A DNA stretch of 64,000 bases, from contig NZ_QDKO01000041.1 in NCBI RefSeq assembly GCF_003094615.1, forward strand, positions 1 through 64,000. The letters run 5' to 3'. Position numbers and translations under genes: made by a program. Positions 23,272-32,900 of the stretch are shown here, one piece after another (the first letter of the stretch is position 1; the number at the start of each line of letters is the position of its first letter). The DNA comes from Caulobacter radicis (GTDB taxonomy: Bacteria > Pseudomonadota > Alphaproteobacteria > Caulobacterales > Caulobacteraceae). The notes below the pieces were generated by a model. It ran no database searches. It saw only the letters and a program-made list of their open reading frames with translations, and was not told where the DNA came from.

Positions 23272-25109
23272 ACGATTTGAAGCGGTCCTTGAGCGAGGCG
23301 GCCGCGGCCGCTTTCCAGGCCGCCGGACTGTCTCCCGACTTCGGGCGCGTCACGGCGTCCGACCGGCCCGACCTGGCCGACTTCCAGTGCAACGGCGCCC
23401 TCGCCGCGGCCAAGAGCGCCAAGCGTAACCCCCGCGAAATCGCCGTCCAGGTGGTCGAGCAGCTGAAGGCCGACCCGCGCCTGGCCTCGGTCGAGATCGC
23501 CGGCGTCGGCTTCATCAACATGCGCGTCAGCCCCGCGGCCCTAGCCGCCCGCGCCGACGAGATCGCCGCCGACGAGCGCGCCGGCGCCAGCCTGCTGGCC
23601 GATCCGCGCCGCGTGCTGGTCGACTATGCCGGCCCCAACGTCGCCAAGCCGATGCACGTGGGCCACCTGCGCGCCTCGATCATCGGCGAGTCGATCAAGC
23701 GCCTGTACCGCTTCCGCGGCGACCAGGTGGTGGGCGACGCCCACTTCGGCGACTGGGGCTTCCAGATGGGCCTGCTCATCACCGCGGTGATGGACGAGGA
23801 CGCCTTCATCTCCGCCCTGATGGACAAGCTGCCCGACGCCCCGCGCGACTTCTCCGACGCCGACGCCGCCAAGGTGCGCGCCGAGTTCGCCGGCCGGGTG
23901 ACCCTGGCCGACCTCGACCGCCTGTACCCGGCCGCCGCCGCGCGCGCCAAGGAAGACGCCGAGTATCGCGACCGCGCCCGCAAGGCGACGGCCGACCTGC
24001 AGAACGGCCGCTTCGGCTACCGTCTGCTGTGGAAGCACTTCGTCGACGTCAGCCGCGTGGCCCTGGAACGCGAGTTCCACGCCCTGGGCGTCGACTTCGA
24101 CCTGTGGAAGGGCGAAAGCGACGCCGACCCGCTGATCGCGCCGATGGTGCGCCAGCTGGAGGACAAGGGCCTGCTGGTCGAGGACCAGGGCGCCCGCATC
24201 GTCCGCGTGGCCCGTCCTGGCGAGACCAAGAAGAAGAAGCTGCCCGACGGCTCGGTGATCGAGGTCGAAAGCCCCGATCCGCTGCTGGTGGTCTCGTCGG
24301 AAGGCTCGGCCATGTACGGCACGACCGATCTGGCCACGATCCTGGATCGCCGCCAGTCGTTCGACCCGCACCTGATCCTCTACTGCGTCGACCAGCGCCA
24401 GGCCGACCACTTCGAGCAGGTGTTCCGCGCCGCCTACCTGGCCGGCTACGCCCAGCCGGGCGGCCTGGAGCACATCGGCTTCGGCACCATGAACGGCGCC
24501 GACGGCAAGCCGTTCAAGACCCGCGCCGGCGGCGTCCTGAAGCTGCACGACCTGATCGAGATGGCCCGCGAAAAGGCCCGCGAGCGCCTGCGCGAAGCCG
24601 GCCTGGGCGCCGAACTGTCGCCGGAAGCCTTCGAGGAGACCGCGCACAAGGTCGGCGTCGCCGCCCTGAAGTTCGCCGACCTGCAGAACTTCCGCGGCAC
24701 CTCCTACGTCTTCGACCTCGACCGCTTCACCAGCTTCGAGGGCAAGACCGGTCCGTACCTGCTGTACCAGACCGTCCGCATCAAGAGCATCCTGCGCAAG
24801 GCCGCCGACCAGGGCGCCCAAGGCGGGGCCGTGATCGTGGCCGAACCGGCCGAACGCGACCTGACCCTGCTGCTGGACGCCTTCGAGGGCGCCCTGTCGG
24901 AGGCCTACGACAAGAAGGCCCCCAACTTCGTGGCCGAGCACGCCTACAAGCTGGCCCAGGGCTTCTCGAAGTTCTACGCCGCCTGCCCGATCCTGGGCGC
25001 CGACGAGCCGGCCGTGCGCGCCTCGCGCCTGACCCTGGCCCAGACGGCCCTCAAGCAGCTTGAGCTGGCGCTCGACCTGCTGGGCGTCGAGACGCCGGAA
25101 CGGATGTAA
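23268..25109 (+). CDS. argS: Arginyl-tRNA synthetase
   Basis: Charges tRNA-Arg. The 613-residue product has the N-terminal additional domain with GVGFINMRVS, the HIGH-type motif HVGHLRASIIGESIKRLYRF near residue 128, GDWGFQMGLLI, and the DALR anticodon-binding domain at the C-terminus (AYKLAQGFSKFYAACPILG). The KMSKS site is in the degenerate form KPFKTRAGGVLKL usual for this enzyme. The ATG overlaps the stop of the upstream exported protein by 4 bases, so the two are cotranslated. An intrinsic terminator follows. Confidence 0.98.
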   Translation: MNDLKRSLSEAAAAAFQAAGLSPDFGRVTASDRPDLADFQCNGALAAAKSAKRNPREIAVQVVEQLKADPRLASVEIAGVGFINMRVSPAALAARADEIAADERAGASLLADPRRVLVDYAGPNVAKPMHVGHLRASIIGESIKRLYRFRGDQVVGDAHFGDWGFQMGLLITAVMDEDAFISALMDKLPDAPRDFSDADAAKVRAEFAGRVTLADLDRLYPAAAARAKEDAEYRDRARKATADLQNGRFGYRLLWKHFVDVSRVALEREFHALGVDFDLWKGESDADPLIAPMVRQLEDKGLLVEDQGARIVRVARPGETKKKKLPDGSVIEVESPDPLLVVSSEGSAMYGTTDLATILDRRQSFDPHLILYCVDQRQADHFEQVFRAAYLAGYAQPGGLEHIGFGTMNGADGKPFKTRAGGVLKLHDLIEMAREKARERLREAGLGAELSPEAFEETAHKVGVAALKFADLQNFRGTSYVFDLDRFTSFEGKTGPYLLYQTVRIKSILRKAADQGAQGGAVIVAEPAERDLTLLLDAFEGALSEAYDKKAPNFVAEHAYKLAQGFSKFYAACPILGADEPAVRASRLTLAQTALKQLELALDLLGVETPERM

Positions 25110-25124
25110 GTCCCTAAGGGAGGG

Positions 25125-25152
25125 GCGGGCCTTGTCGGCCCGCTCTTCTTCT
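25125..25152 (+). terminator. Intrinsic terminator after argS
   Basis: Stem GCGGGCC / GGCCCGC around TTGTC, followed by TCTTCTTCTCC. It lies 16 bases past the argS stop and directly before a family C repeat. Confidence 0.75.
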
Positions 25153-25271
25153 CCCTTCCCCCTTTGATGGGGGAAGGGCCGGGGATGGGGGTGACAGCGG
25201 TTCAAGACCTGGCGCGAGCCTGACCGCCGCACTCACCCCCACCCCTGCCCCTCCCCCATCGAGGGGGAGGG
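25153..25271. repeat. Family C palindromic element
   Basis: Arms TCCCTTCCCCCTTTGATGGG and CCCCTCCCCCATCGAGGGGG with GGGGATGGGGGTGA and TCACCCCCACCCCTG inside. It lies between convergent argS and the GH28 gene, ending at the GH28 stop. Confidence 0.87.
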
Positions 25272-25272
25272 A

Positions 25273-26673
25273 TTAGGTTAAATTGAACCCCGCCACATTC
25301 TCCGTCGTCACCGGCCCGGCCACCTTACCGACGCTCACCTTGCGCAGCCGCACGTCGCGCACCGGCAGGTCCTTCTCGCCCTTGATGCTGCACACCGAGC
25401 CGGCCTCCTCGACCCGCACGTCGGAAACCCGCAGGCCCTCGATCGTGGTGAGCCGCCGCTCGTAGGTCGGAACCAGGGTGCGCCACTGGTAGAGCACGTC
25501 GGTGTCGATCGCGAGCACGCTGCCGGCGATCTTCGTGGCGCTGACATTGCGCATGTGGATGTTGCGCACGAAGCCGCCGCGCCGCTCGTTGGTCTTGACG
25601 AACAGCAGGTTGGCGATCGGCACGGCCCAGCCGTCATCGCCTTTCCCGTCGCCGACGAAGTGACAGTTGTCGACGAAGACGTTCTCGATCCCGGCCGACA
25701 GCTCGCTGCCCACGGCCATCAATTGGTGGCCGTTGCGGATCTTGCAGTCGCGCATGACGACGTTGCGGGTGGGAACGCCCAGTCGCCAGGCGTCCTGGTC
25801 GCGGCCCGACTTCACCGACACCGCATCGTCGCCCTGGTCGAACACGCAGTCCTCGATCAGCACGTTCTGGCTCATCTCCGGATCGACGCCGTCGTTGTTG
25901 TGGCCGTGGGCGCGGATCTTCACCCGCCGGATGACCACGTCGGTGCAGAGGAACGGGTGGATCACCCAGAACGGGCTGTCCTCGATGCTGACGTCCTCGA
26001 CCAGCACGTGGCGGCAGCGGTTGAACTGGATGAACTGCGGGCGAAGATTGGCCTCGCCGGCCGTCATCCGGCGCTCGCTGACCGGCTCGCCCTTGGCGGC
26101 CTGGTGATAGAGCGCCACCAGGGCGTCCATGTGCGGCTTGGGCCGCTTGTACCACTCGCGCCAGACGTCCAGCTTGGCCTTCAGCCGGCCAGGGCCGGTG
26201 ATCGCCACGTTCTCGCAGTCGAAGGCGTAGACCAGCGGCGAGTAGTTCCAGCACTCCAGCCCCTCCCAGGTCGTCTGGACGGGCGGCAGGTAGTCGGCGG
26301 GCTTTTCGGAGAACAGCAGGGTGGCGCCCTTGGCCAGGTGCAGGGCGACGTTGCTCTTGAAGTGGATCTTGCCGGTCGGCCAGGTCCCCTCGGGGACCAC
26401 CACCACCCCCGCGCCGGCGGCGTTGGCCGCCGTGATCGCCGCGGCGATGGCGGCGCTGGTCTTGGCCTGGTCGCCCTGGTCGGCGCCGAAGTCGGTGATG
26501 ACAAAGCGCCTGGCGCGGGAGAAGTCGGGCACGCCGATCGAGGGCATGTCGAACGGCGCGGTGGGTCGCACCAGCCTGCGGGGAAAGGGCTTGGCGATGG
26601 CCAGGCCGGGAATCAGCGGGGCGAGGATCCCGGCGCCCAGCGCGGTCCGCCGGGTGGTCTGAACGATAGCCAT
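25273..26673 (-). CDS. Glycoside hydrolase family 28 protein (polygalacturonase-like), exported
   Basis: A 466-residue right-handed beta-helix enzyme of the pectinase type. The N-terminal RRTALGAGILAPLIPGLAIA resembles a Tat signal (RRxxLG), so export in folded form is likely. The pectate-lyase-3-like start is FVITDFGADQGDQAKTSAAI. The GH28 catalytic region is HNNDGVDPEMSQ (N-x-D), DQGDDAVSVKSG (the Asp pair) and NGHQLMAVGSELSAG (the GH-G/S-x-G turn). It probably acts on galacturonan or a related plant or bacterial polysaccharide. No uptake or regulatory genes lie nearby. The ATG at 26673 gives the signal directly. Confidence 0.9.
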   Translation of the reverse strand: MAIVQTTRRTALGAGILAPLIPGLAIAKPFPRRLVRPTAPFDMPSIGVPDFSRARRFVITDFGADQGDQAKTSAAIAAAITAANAAGAGVVVVPEGTWPTGKIHFKSNVALHLAKGATLLFSEKPADYLPPVQTTWEGLECWNYSPLVYAFDCENVAITGPGRLKAKLDVWREWYKRPKPHMDALVALYHQAAKGEPVSERRMTAGEANLRPQFIQFNRCRHVLVEDVSIEDSPFWVIHPFLCTDVVIRRVKIRAHGHNNDGVDPEMSQNVLIEDCVFDQGDDAVSVKSGRDQDAWRLGVPTRNVVMRDCKIRNGHQLMAVGSELSAGIENVFVDNCHFVGDGKGDDGWAVPIANLLFVKTNERRGGFVRNIHMRNVSATKIAGSVLAIDTDVLYQWRTLVPTYERRLTTIEGLRVSDVRVEEAGSVCSIKGEKDLPVRDVRLRKVSVGKVAGPVTTENVAGFNLT

Positions 26674-26780
26674 GCCGCGTCTCCCGATGCCGGGCGTTCG
26701 CCGCCCTTGTCGGGGTGCATTGCTCGCATGATGGGATGCGAAGTCAATATTCGGGATTTGATTAGGCGGGCGCGCAAGGG

Positions 26781-26909
26781 GACCTCCCCCTGTGGGGGAG
26801 GCGATCGCGCAGCGATCGGTGGGGGGAGTTGTTCGAACTTGGCCAATGCGAGGGAAGCTGAAAACGACCCCCCACCGGCCTTCGGCCGCCTCCCCCAGAG
26901 GGGGAGGTT
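26781..26909. repeat. Family B composite palindromic element, inverted orientation
   Basis: Arms GACCTCCCCCTGTGGGGGAG and CCTCCCCCAGAGGGGGAGGT with hairpins GATCGCGCAGCGATC and GGCCTTCGGCC. The core (GTTTTCAGCTTCCCTCGCAT then TGGCCAA) reads on the minus strand, opposite to the copies at 4351, 11000 and 33388. It ends at the mutY stop. Confidence 0.88.
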
Positions 26910-26910
26910 C

Positions 26911-27963
26911 CTAAACGAGCCGCTCCAGCCCGGCCCGCGCCGCCTTCAGGAACACGCTGGGCAGCGCCGACAGCCCCTCGTGCGGGGTCCAGACGAAGTC
27001 GCCGGCGACGTCGGCCTCGGCGACCATCACCCGCAGGGTCAGCGAGAAGTGGGTGAAGACGTGCTCCACCGCGCCCAGGTCGCGCCAGGGGGCCAGGATC
27101 GGGGCGGCGCGGGCGGCTTCGTCATCCGACCAGGGGCGGTCGCGCCAGTCCGAGGTCGGCAGGCCCAGCATGCCGCCCAGCAGGCCCTTGTCCGGACGCC
27201 GCACCAGGGCCGTCTCGCCCCGGCGGCTGACGATATAGGCCACGCCGTGGCGGCGCGGGCGGTCGGCCTTCTTGGTGCGGCGGGGAAAGGTCTCGGGCGC
27301 GCCCCTGGCCCCGGCCGCGCAGAACGGCTCGACCGGGCAGCGGTCGCACAGCGGGGCCTTGGGCTTGCAGATGGTGGCGCCCAGGTCCATCAGCGCCTGT
27401 GCCCAGTCGCCGGGGCGATCGTCGGTGACCAGGCCGGCGGCCAGGCGCTTGAGTTCCGGCTTGGCGTCGGGCAGCGGCGTCTCCACCGCGAACAGTCGCG
27501 CCATCACCCGCTCGACATTGCCGTCGACGACGTTGGCCGCCTGGTCGAAGGCGATCGCCGCCACGGCGGCGGCGGTGTAGGCGCCCACGCCCGGCAGGGC
27601 CAGAAGGCCCTCTTCGGTATTGGGGAACTCGCCGCCGTGCTGGTGGGCCACCGCGCGGGCGCAGGCCAGCAGGTTGCGGGCCCGGGCGTAGTAGCCAAGC
27701 CCCGCCCAGGCGGCCATCAGCTCGCCGTCCTGCTCGGCCGCCAGGGCCTCGACGGTGGGCCAGCGCTGGGTGAAGGCCAGGAAATAGGGCGTGGCGTGCG
27801 GCACCGTGGTCTGTTGCAGCATCACCTCCGACAGCCACACCCGGTAGGGGTCGCTGCGCAGGCCCATGGCGCCGGCGGCGGGGCCGGTTCGCCACGGCAG
27901 CACCCGCGCCTCGCGGTCGTACCAGGAAAGCAGGGCTGAGCGGATCGCGGCGACGTCGGTCAT
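26911..27963 (-). CDS. mutY: A/G-specific adenine glycosylase
   Basis: Removes adenine mispaired with 8-oxoguanine. The 350-residue product has the helix-hairpin-helix GPD core (SEVMLQQTTVPHATPYF with the catalytic Glu; LPGVGAYTAAAVAAIAFDQA and the catalytic Asp in NVVDGNVERV). The 4Fe-4S loop CKPKAPLCDRCPVEPFC has the C-x6-C-x2-C-x5-C spacing. A C-terminal Nudix-like domain for 8-oxoG recognition follows (FPRRTKKADRPRRHGVAYIV; HVFTHFSLTLRV). It is divergent from dciA with 64 bases between. Confidence 0.97.
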   Translation of the reverse strand: MTDVAAIRSALLSWYDREARVLPWRTGPAAGAMGLRSDPYRVWLSEVMLQQTTVPHATPYFLAFTQRWPTVEALAAEQDGELMAAWAGLGYYARARNLLACARAVAHQHGGEFPNTEEGLLALPGVGAYTAAAVAAIAFDQAANVVDGNVERVMARLFAVETPLPDAKPELKRLAAGLVTDDRPGDWAQALMDLGATICKPKAPLCDRCPVEPFCAAGARGAPETFPRRTKKADRPRRHGVAYIVSRRGETALVRRPDKGLLGGMLGLPTSDWRDRPWSDDEAARAAPILAPWRDLGAVEHVFTHFSLTLRVMVAEADVAGDFVWTPHEGLSALPSVFLKAARAGLERLV

Positions 27964-28027
27964 TGTCCGCCTCCTATCGCAAATCCACGCGCGCGAGGGG
28001 AGGGGGGCGTGCTAGCATTGTGAGGCA

Positions 28028-28573
28028 ATGTATCGCCGCACGCTGCCCACGGCCGACGAGGCCCTGAAGATCCTGTCGCGCCGCCGCACCCGGCCGCCGA
28101 TGCGCGTGCCGCCGCCGGCCGGCAAGAGCCTGGCCAAGTTCATCCGCGAGCTCGACAAGAAGCACGGCCAGGGTCCCGGCGCGCTGCAGGCCCGCTGGAA
28201 GGAGATCGTCGGCGAGAGCCTGGCCCGCCGCACCGAGCCCGTCCGCATCATCAAGAGCCGCACCGGCGAGGGCGGCACGCTGGAACTGCGCGTCGACGGC
28301 CCCGTCGCCTCGCTGATCCAGCACCAGGTTCCCCAGATCACCCAGCGCCTGGACCTCTTGCTGGGCAAGGGCGCGGTGACCCGGCTGCGCATCGTCCAAG
28401 GGCCCGTGCGCGTCGCCGCGGCCGCCTCGGCCCCGCCGCGTCCGCGCCGCCGGCCGCCGCTCGACGCGGCCCAGGAGCGCGACCTGGCCTCCAGCCTGTC
28501 CGACCAGCCCGAAGGCCCGCTGAAAGAGGCGCTGCTGAAGCTGGGGCGCGGCGTGCTGCGCAACGAGCGTTGA
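28028..28573 (+). CDS. DciA-like DUF721 protein, probable replicative helicase loader
   Basis: A 181-residue protein with the DUF721/DciA domain (about residues 35-130): KFIRELDKKHGQGPGALQAR then WKEIVGESLARRTEPVRI, and TLELRVDGPVASLIQHQVPQ. DciA proteins help load the DnaB helicase in bacteria that lack DnaC/DnaI, including most alphaproteobacteria. The C-terminus is Pro/Arg-rich, then a short helical region. The start at ATG 28028 has TGAGG just upstream. It is the first of a same-strand run with two DsbA-like genes and smc. Confidence 0.88.
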   Translation: MYRRTLPTADEALKILSRRRTRPPMRVPPPAGKSLAKFIRELDKKHGQGPGALQARWKEIVGESLARRTEPVRIIKSRTGEGGTLELRVDGPVASLIQHQVPQITQRLDLLLGKGAVTRLRIVQGPVRVAAAASAPPRPRRRPPLDAAQERDLASSLSDQPEGPLKEALLKLGRGVLRNER

Positions 28574-28681
28574 CAACCTTCGCGGGTTGCCGCTGATGCG
28601 CGAAAGCCTCATCGGCGCCATTTTCACGCGGCTAAAGAATCGCGCTTAACTTCACTGTTCACGTTCGAGGAAGACCCGACC

Positions 28682-29305
28682 ATGCGCTCGCCCCTTCGCC
28701 GGATCCTGCTCGCCGCGACCCTGGTCGCCAGCGTCGCCGGCCTGTCCGCCTGCAACAAGTCGGGCTCGACCGTCACGGCCGACGACATGAGCCTGGGCAA
28801 CCCCAACGCCAAGGTCACGGTCATCGAGTACGCCTCGGCCTCCTGCGTCCACTGCGCCAAGTGGAACGAGGAAGTGTTCCCGGACTTCAAGAAGAAGTAC
28901 ATCGACACCGGCAAGGTGAACTACGTCTACCGCGAGTTCCTGACCGCCCCGCCGCAGGTGGCCGCCGCCTCGTTCCTGCTGGCCCGCTGCGCCGGCAAGG
29001 ACAAGTATTTCTCGGTGCTGGACTCGGTCTATCGCTCGCAGGAAGAGATGTTCACCACCGGCGACTATCGCGGCGTGCTGCTGCGCATCGCCCAGTCGTC
29101 GGGCCTGAACGAGCAGCAGTTCGACGCCTGCGTCAGCGACGAGAAGGCCCTGAAGGCCCTCAACGACCGCATTGAGCGCTACTCGAAGGAAACCGACATC
29201 AAGGGCACCCCGACCTTCGTCATCAACGGCAAGAAGCTGAACGACGAAGGCGGCGAGGCTCCGATGACCCAGCTGGACGCGGCCATCGAAGCGGCGAGCA
29301 AGTAA
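28682..29305 (+). CDS. DsbA-family thiol-disulfide oxidoreductase, predicted lipoprotein
   Basis: A 207-residue thioredoxin-fold protein of the DsbA/DsbG type. The signal RILLAATLVASVAGLSAC has a lipobox-like LSAC, so the mature protein may be membrane-anchored at the Cys near residue 24. The active site is CVHC (EYASASCVHCAKWNEEVFPD), and the cis-Pro loop is KGTPTFVINGKKL. Two further Cys (LARCAGKDKYF and FDACVSDEKAL) lie in the inserted helical domain. It sits 2 bases upstream of a paralogous gene, suggesting a cotranscribed pair. Confidence 0.92.
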   Translation: MRSPLRRILLAATLVASVAGLSACNKSGSTVTADDMSLGNPNAKVTVIEYASASCVHCAKWNEEVFPDFKKKYIDTGKVNYVYREFLTAPPQVAAASFLLARCAGKDKYFSVLDSVYRSQEEMFTTGDYRGVLLRIAQSSGLNEQQFDACVSDEKALKALNDRIERYSKETDIKGTPTFVINGKKLNDEGGEAPMTQLDAAIEAASK

Positions 29306-29307
29306 GC

Positions 29308-29922
29308 ATGATCCTGGACCGGCGCGCGCTGATCGTCTCGGGCCTGGCGGCCGCGACCGCCATGCCGACGCTTGCGTGCGCCGCGCCCTTGCCCGCCCAG
29401 CCGGGCGACCACGTCCTGGGTTCGCCCAAGGCCAAGGTGCAGATCGTCGAGTACGCCTCGATGAGCTGCGGCCACTGCGCCCACACGGCCATGGAGGTCA
29501 TGCCGGCGATCAAGAAGCGCTACATCGACACGGGCAAGGCGCGCCTCGTGTTCCGCGAGTTCCTGACCCCGCCCTACGACCTGGCCGGCGCCGGCTTCCT
29601 GCTGGCCAACCGCGTGCCGCCGGCCCGCTATTTCGAGGCGGTCGACGCGATCTTCGCCGCCCAGAAGTCGATGTACCAGACCGGCGACTACTGGGGCGGC
29701 CTGCTGGGCGTGGCCAAGCGCTTCGGCCTGACCGAGGCCCAGCTGGAAGCGACCCTCAACGACAAGGCCGCGCTGGCCGCGCTGAACGCCCGCGTCGAGG
29801 CTTCGGCAAAGCGCGACAGGATCGAGGGCACCCCGACCTTCTTCGTCAACGGCGCCCAGCTGGTCGGCGACGTCACCGTGGACGACCTGGCCCAAGCCAT
29901 CGACAAGGCCCTGAAGGGCTAG
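29308..29922 (+). CDS. DsbA-family thiol-disulfide oxidoreductase, exported
   Basis: A 204-residue paralogue of the preceding gene. The signal peptide is MILDRRALIVSGLAAATAMP followed by TLACAAP; the RR and AAA context could be Sec or Tat. The active site is CGHC (EYASMSCGHCAHTAMEVMPA) and the cis-Pro loop EGTPTFFVNGAQLVGDV. Unlike its neighbour it lacks the extra Cys pair in the helical insert. Together they would act on different periplasmic substrates or as donor and acceptor; no DsbB partner is in the window. It ends 15 bases before smc. Confidence 0.92.
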   Translation: MILDRRALIVSGLAAATAMPTLACAAPLPAQPGDHVLGSPKAKVQIVEYASMSCGHCAHTAMEVMPAIKKRYIDTGKARLVFREFLTPPYDLAGAGFLLANRVPPARYFEAVDAIFAAQKSMYQTGDYWGGLLGVAKRFGLTEAQLEATLNDKAALAALNARVEASAKRDRIEGTPTFFVNGAQLVGDVTVDDLAQAIDKALKG

Positions 29923-29937
29923 CGGGCGGGCGCGGCC

Positions 29938-32900
29938 GTGCAGTTCCAGCGTCTGCGCCTCTCCGGCTTCAAGTCCTTCGTCGAGCCGACGGAGTTCCGG
30001 ATCGAGCCTGGCCTGACGGGCATCGTCGGGCCCAACGGCTGCGGCAAGTCCAACCTGCTGGAAGCCCTGCGCTGGGTGATGGGCGCCAACTCGGCCAAGG
30101 CCATGCGAGCCGGCGGCATGGACGACGTGATCTTCGCCGGATCGGGCAACCGCCCGCCGCGCAACCACGCCGACGTCACCCTGACCATCGACAACGCCGA
30201 CCGCACCGCGCCGGCCAGCTTCAACGACGATCCGGTGCTGGAGGTCGTGCGCCGCATCGACCGCGGGGCCGGCTCGACCTACCGCATCAACGGCCGCGAG
30301 GTGCGCGCCCGCGACGTCCAGCTCCTGTTCGCCGACGCCTCGACCGGGGCCAACTCGCCGGCCCTGGTGCGCCAGGGCCAGATCAGCGAGCTGATCGGCG
30401 CCAAGCCGCAGAACCGCCGCCGCATCCTGGAAGAGGCCGCCGGGGTCTCGGGCCTGCACACCCGCCGCCACGAGGCGGAGCTGCGGCTGCGGGCCGCCGA
30501 AAGCAACCTGACCCGCCTGGAAGACGTGGCTCGCGAGCTGGAGACGGCGCTGAACCGCCTCAAGCGCGAGGCCCGCCAGGCCGAGAAATACAAGCGCCTG
30601 TCGGCCGAGATCCGCGCCGTGCAGGGGGCTGTGCTGTTCGCCCGCTGGGCCGAGGCTCGCGACACGCTGGAGCGCACCCAGTCCGAGGCCACGCAGTCGG
30701 CCCGCGAAGTCGAGGAGACGGCCCGCGCCGCCGCCGCCGGCCAGGGCGCGATCGTCACGGCCGAGGCCGCCATGCCGCCGCTGCGCGAAGAGGCGGCGAT
30801 CGCCCAGGCGGTGCTGGGCCAGCTGGCCATCCAGAAGGACCGCGCCGAACGCGACGCGGCCGCCGCCGCCGCCGAGTTCCAGCGCCTGTCGGCCGACCTG
30901 TCCCGCATCGACGACGACCGCGCCCGCGAGCAGCAGACCGCCGAGGACGCGGGCCGCAGCCTGGCCCGCATCGAGCCGGAGCTGGCCGAGGTGCGCGGCC
31001 TGATCGCCGCCGCCCCCGAGCGCGGCCCCGAGCTGGAGACCGCCGCCAAGGCCGCCGAGGCCGCGCGGGCCGAGGCCGACAGCGCCGTCGAGCGGCTGGC
31101 GGCCCAGTCCGCCGCCGAGGAAGCCCGCGCCCGCGCCGCCGCCCAGCGCCTGGCCGAGGCCGAGAGCCGCCTGGCCCGGACCGTCCGCGCCCTGGACCAG
31201 GCCAAGGCCGAGCGCGCCGCCGTCGGTCCGGCCGTCGATCCCGCCGCGGCCGAGGCCCGCCAGCGTTTCGCGAACGCGGAAGCCCAACTGGCCGCCGCCC
31301 GCGCCGCCCTGGAAGCCGCCGAGGCCGAGCGCACCACGGCCGCCCAGGCCGAGGGCGCGGCCCGGGATCTGGCCCGCAAGGCCGAGGACCAGCTGGGCCG
31401 CCTGCGCACCGAGGCCCGGGGCCTGGCCCAGCTGACCGCCCCGCGCGCCAAGAGCGGCTTCTCGCCCGCCCTCGACGCGGTGACGCCCGACAAGGGCTAT
31501 GGCGCGGCCCTGGCCGCCGCCCTGGGCGACGACCTGGAAGCCGCGCTCGACGCCCGCGCGCCCTCGCACTGGGCCGGGGCCGACGCGCCCGCGACATCCT
31601 GGCCCGAGGGCGTCCAGCCGCTGGCCCCGCTGGTCAAGGCGCCCGCCGAACTGGCCGCGCGCCTGGCCATGGTCGGCCTGGTGGACCGCGCCGACGCCGC
31701 GCGCCTGGCCAGGAACCTGCCCGTGGGCGCGCGGCTGGTCTCCAAGGAAGGCGACCTGTGGCGCTGGGACGGCTTCGTCGCCAAGGCCGACGCCCCCAAG
31801 CCGGCCGCGGTCCGCTTGGAGCAGCGCACCCGCCTCTCCGAAGTCGAGGCCGAGATCGACGCGGTCGCGCCCCAGGCCGAGGCCGCCACCGCCGCCCTGA
31901 AGACCGCCGCCGACCGCCTGCGCGCCGCCGAGGACGCGTTGCGCGACAAGCGCCGGGGTCCGCCCGACGCCGAGCGCCTGCTGAACGGGGCCCGCGAGAC
32001 CGTGGCCCGCTACGAGCGCGAGGCCGCTCAGCGCGAGGCCCGCGCCCAGTCGCTGGACGACACCATCGCCCGTTTCGAGGCCGAGCGGGCCGAGGCCGAC
32101 GAGGCCCTGGCGGGTGTCCGCGCCGAGCAGGCGGCGGCTGAAAGCGTCGGCGACCTGGCCCCGCAGCTGGCGGCCGCCCGCCAGGCCGCCGCCGCCGCCC
32201 GCGAAGCCGCTTCGGCCGCCCGCTCGGCCCTGGATCTCGAAAACCGCGAGCGCGCCGGCCGCCAGCGCCGGCTGGAGAGCCTGGAGCGTGATCTCGGCGA
32301 CTGGACCCGCCGCCGCGACGCCGCCGCCAAGCGGGCCGAGGCCCTGGAGGCCGACCGCGCCAAGGCCGCCGCCGCGCTTGAGGCCGCCCGCGCCGCGCCG
32401 GCCGAGCTGGAGGAGAAGCTGCTCGTTCTGGTCGATCAGTTCGACGCCGCCGAGCAGCGCCGGGCCAAGGCCAGCGACGCCCTGGAGGCGGCCGAGACCG
32501 CCCGCATCACCGCCGACCGCACCGCCCGCGCCGCCGACCAGGCCGCCGGCGAGGCCCGCGAGCGCCGCGCCGCCCTGGTCGCCCGCCTGGACGCCGCCCG
32601 CGAACGCTTCGCCGAGATCGCCTCGAACATCCGCGAGAGCGCCCGCATGGAGCCCGAGGCCCTGGGCCGCCACCTGGCCGGCGAGGCCGTGGCTGTCCCG
32701 AAGGACGCCGCTGGCGTCGAGGCCCACCTGTTTGCCCTCGAACGCGAGCGCGATGCGATCGGTCCGGTGAACCTGCGCGCGGAAGAAGAGGCCCAGGAAT
32801 ATGCCGGCCGGCTCGAGACCATGCGCATCGAACGCGCCGACCTGTCGGGCGCGGTGGCCAAGCTGCGCGACGGCATCGAGGAGCTGAACGCCGAGGGCCG

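Noticed and set aside
25555..27939. A 794-codon open frame antisense to the GH28 and mutY genes
   Set aside because: Both genes on the opposite strand carry clear catalytic motifs. The antisense frame also reads through a family B repeat and resembles no protein.
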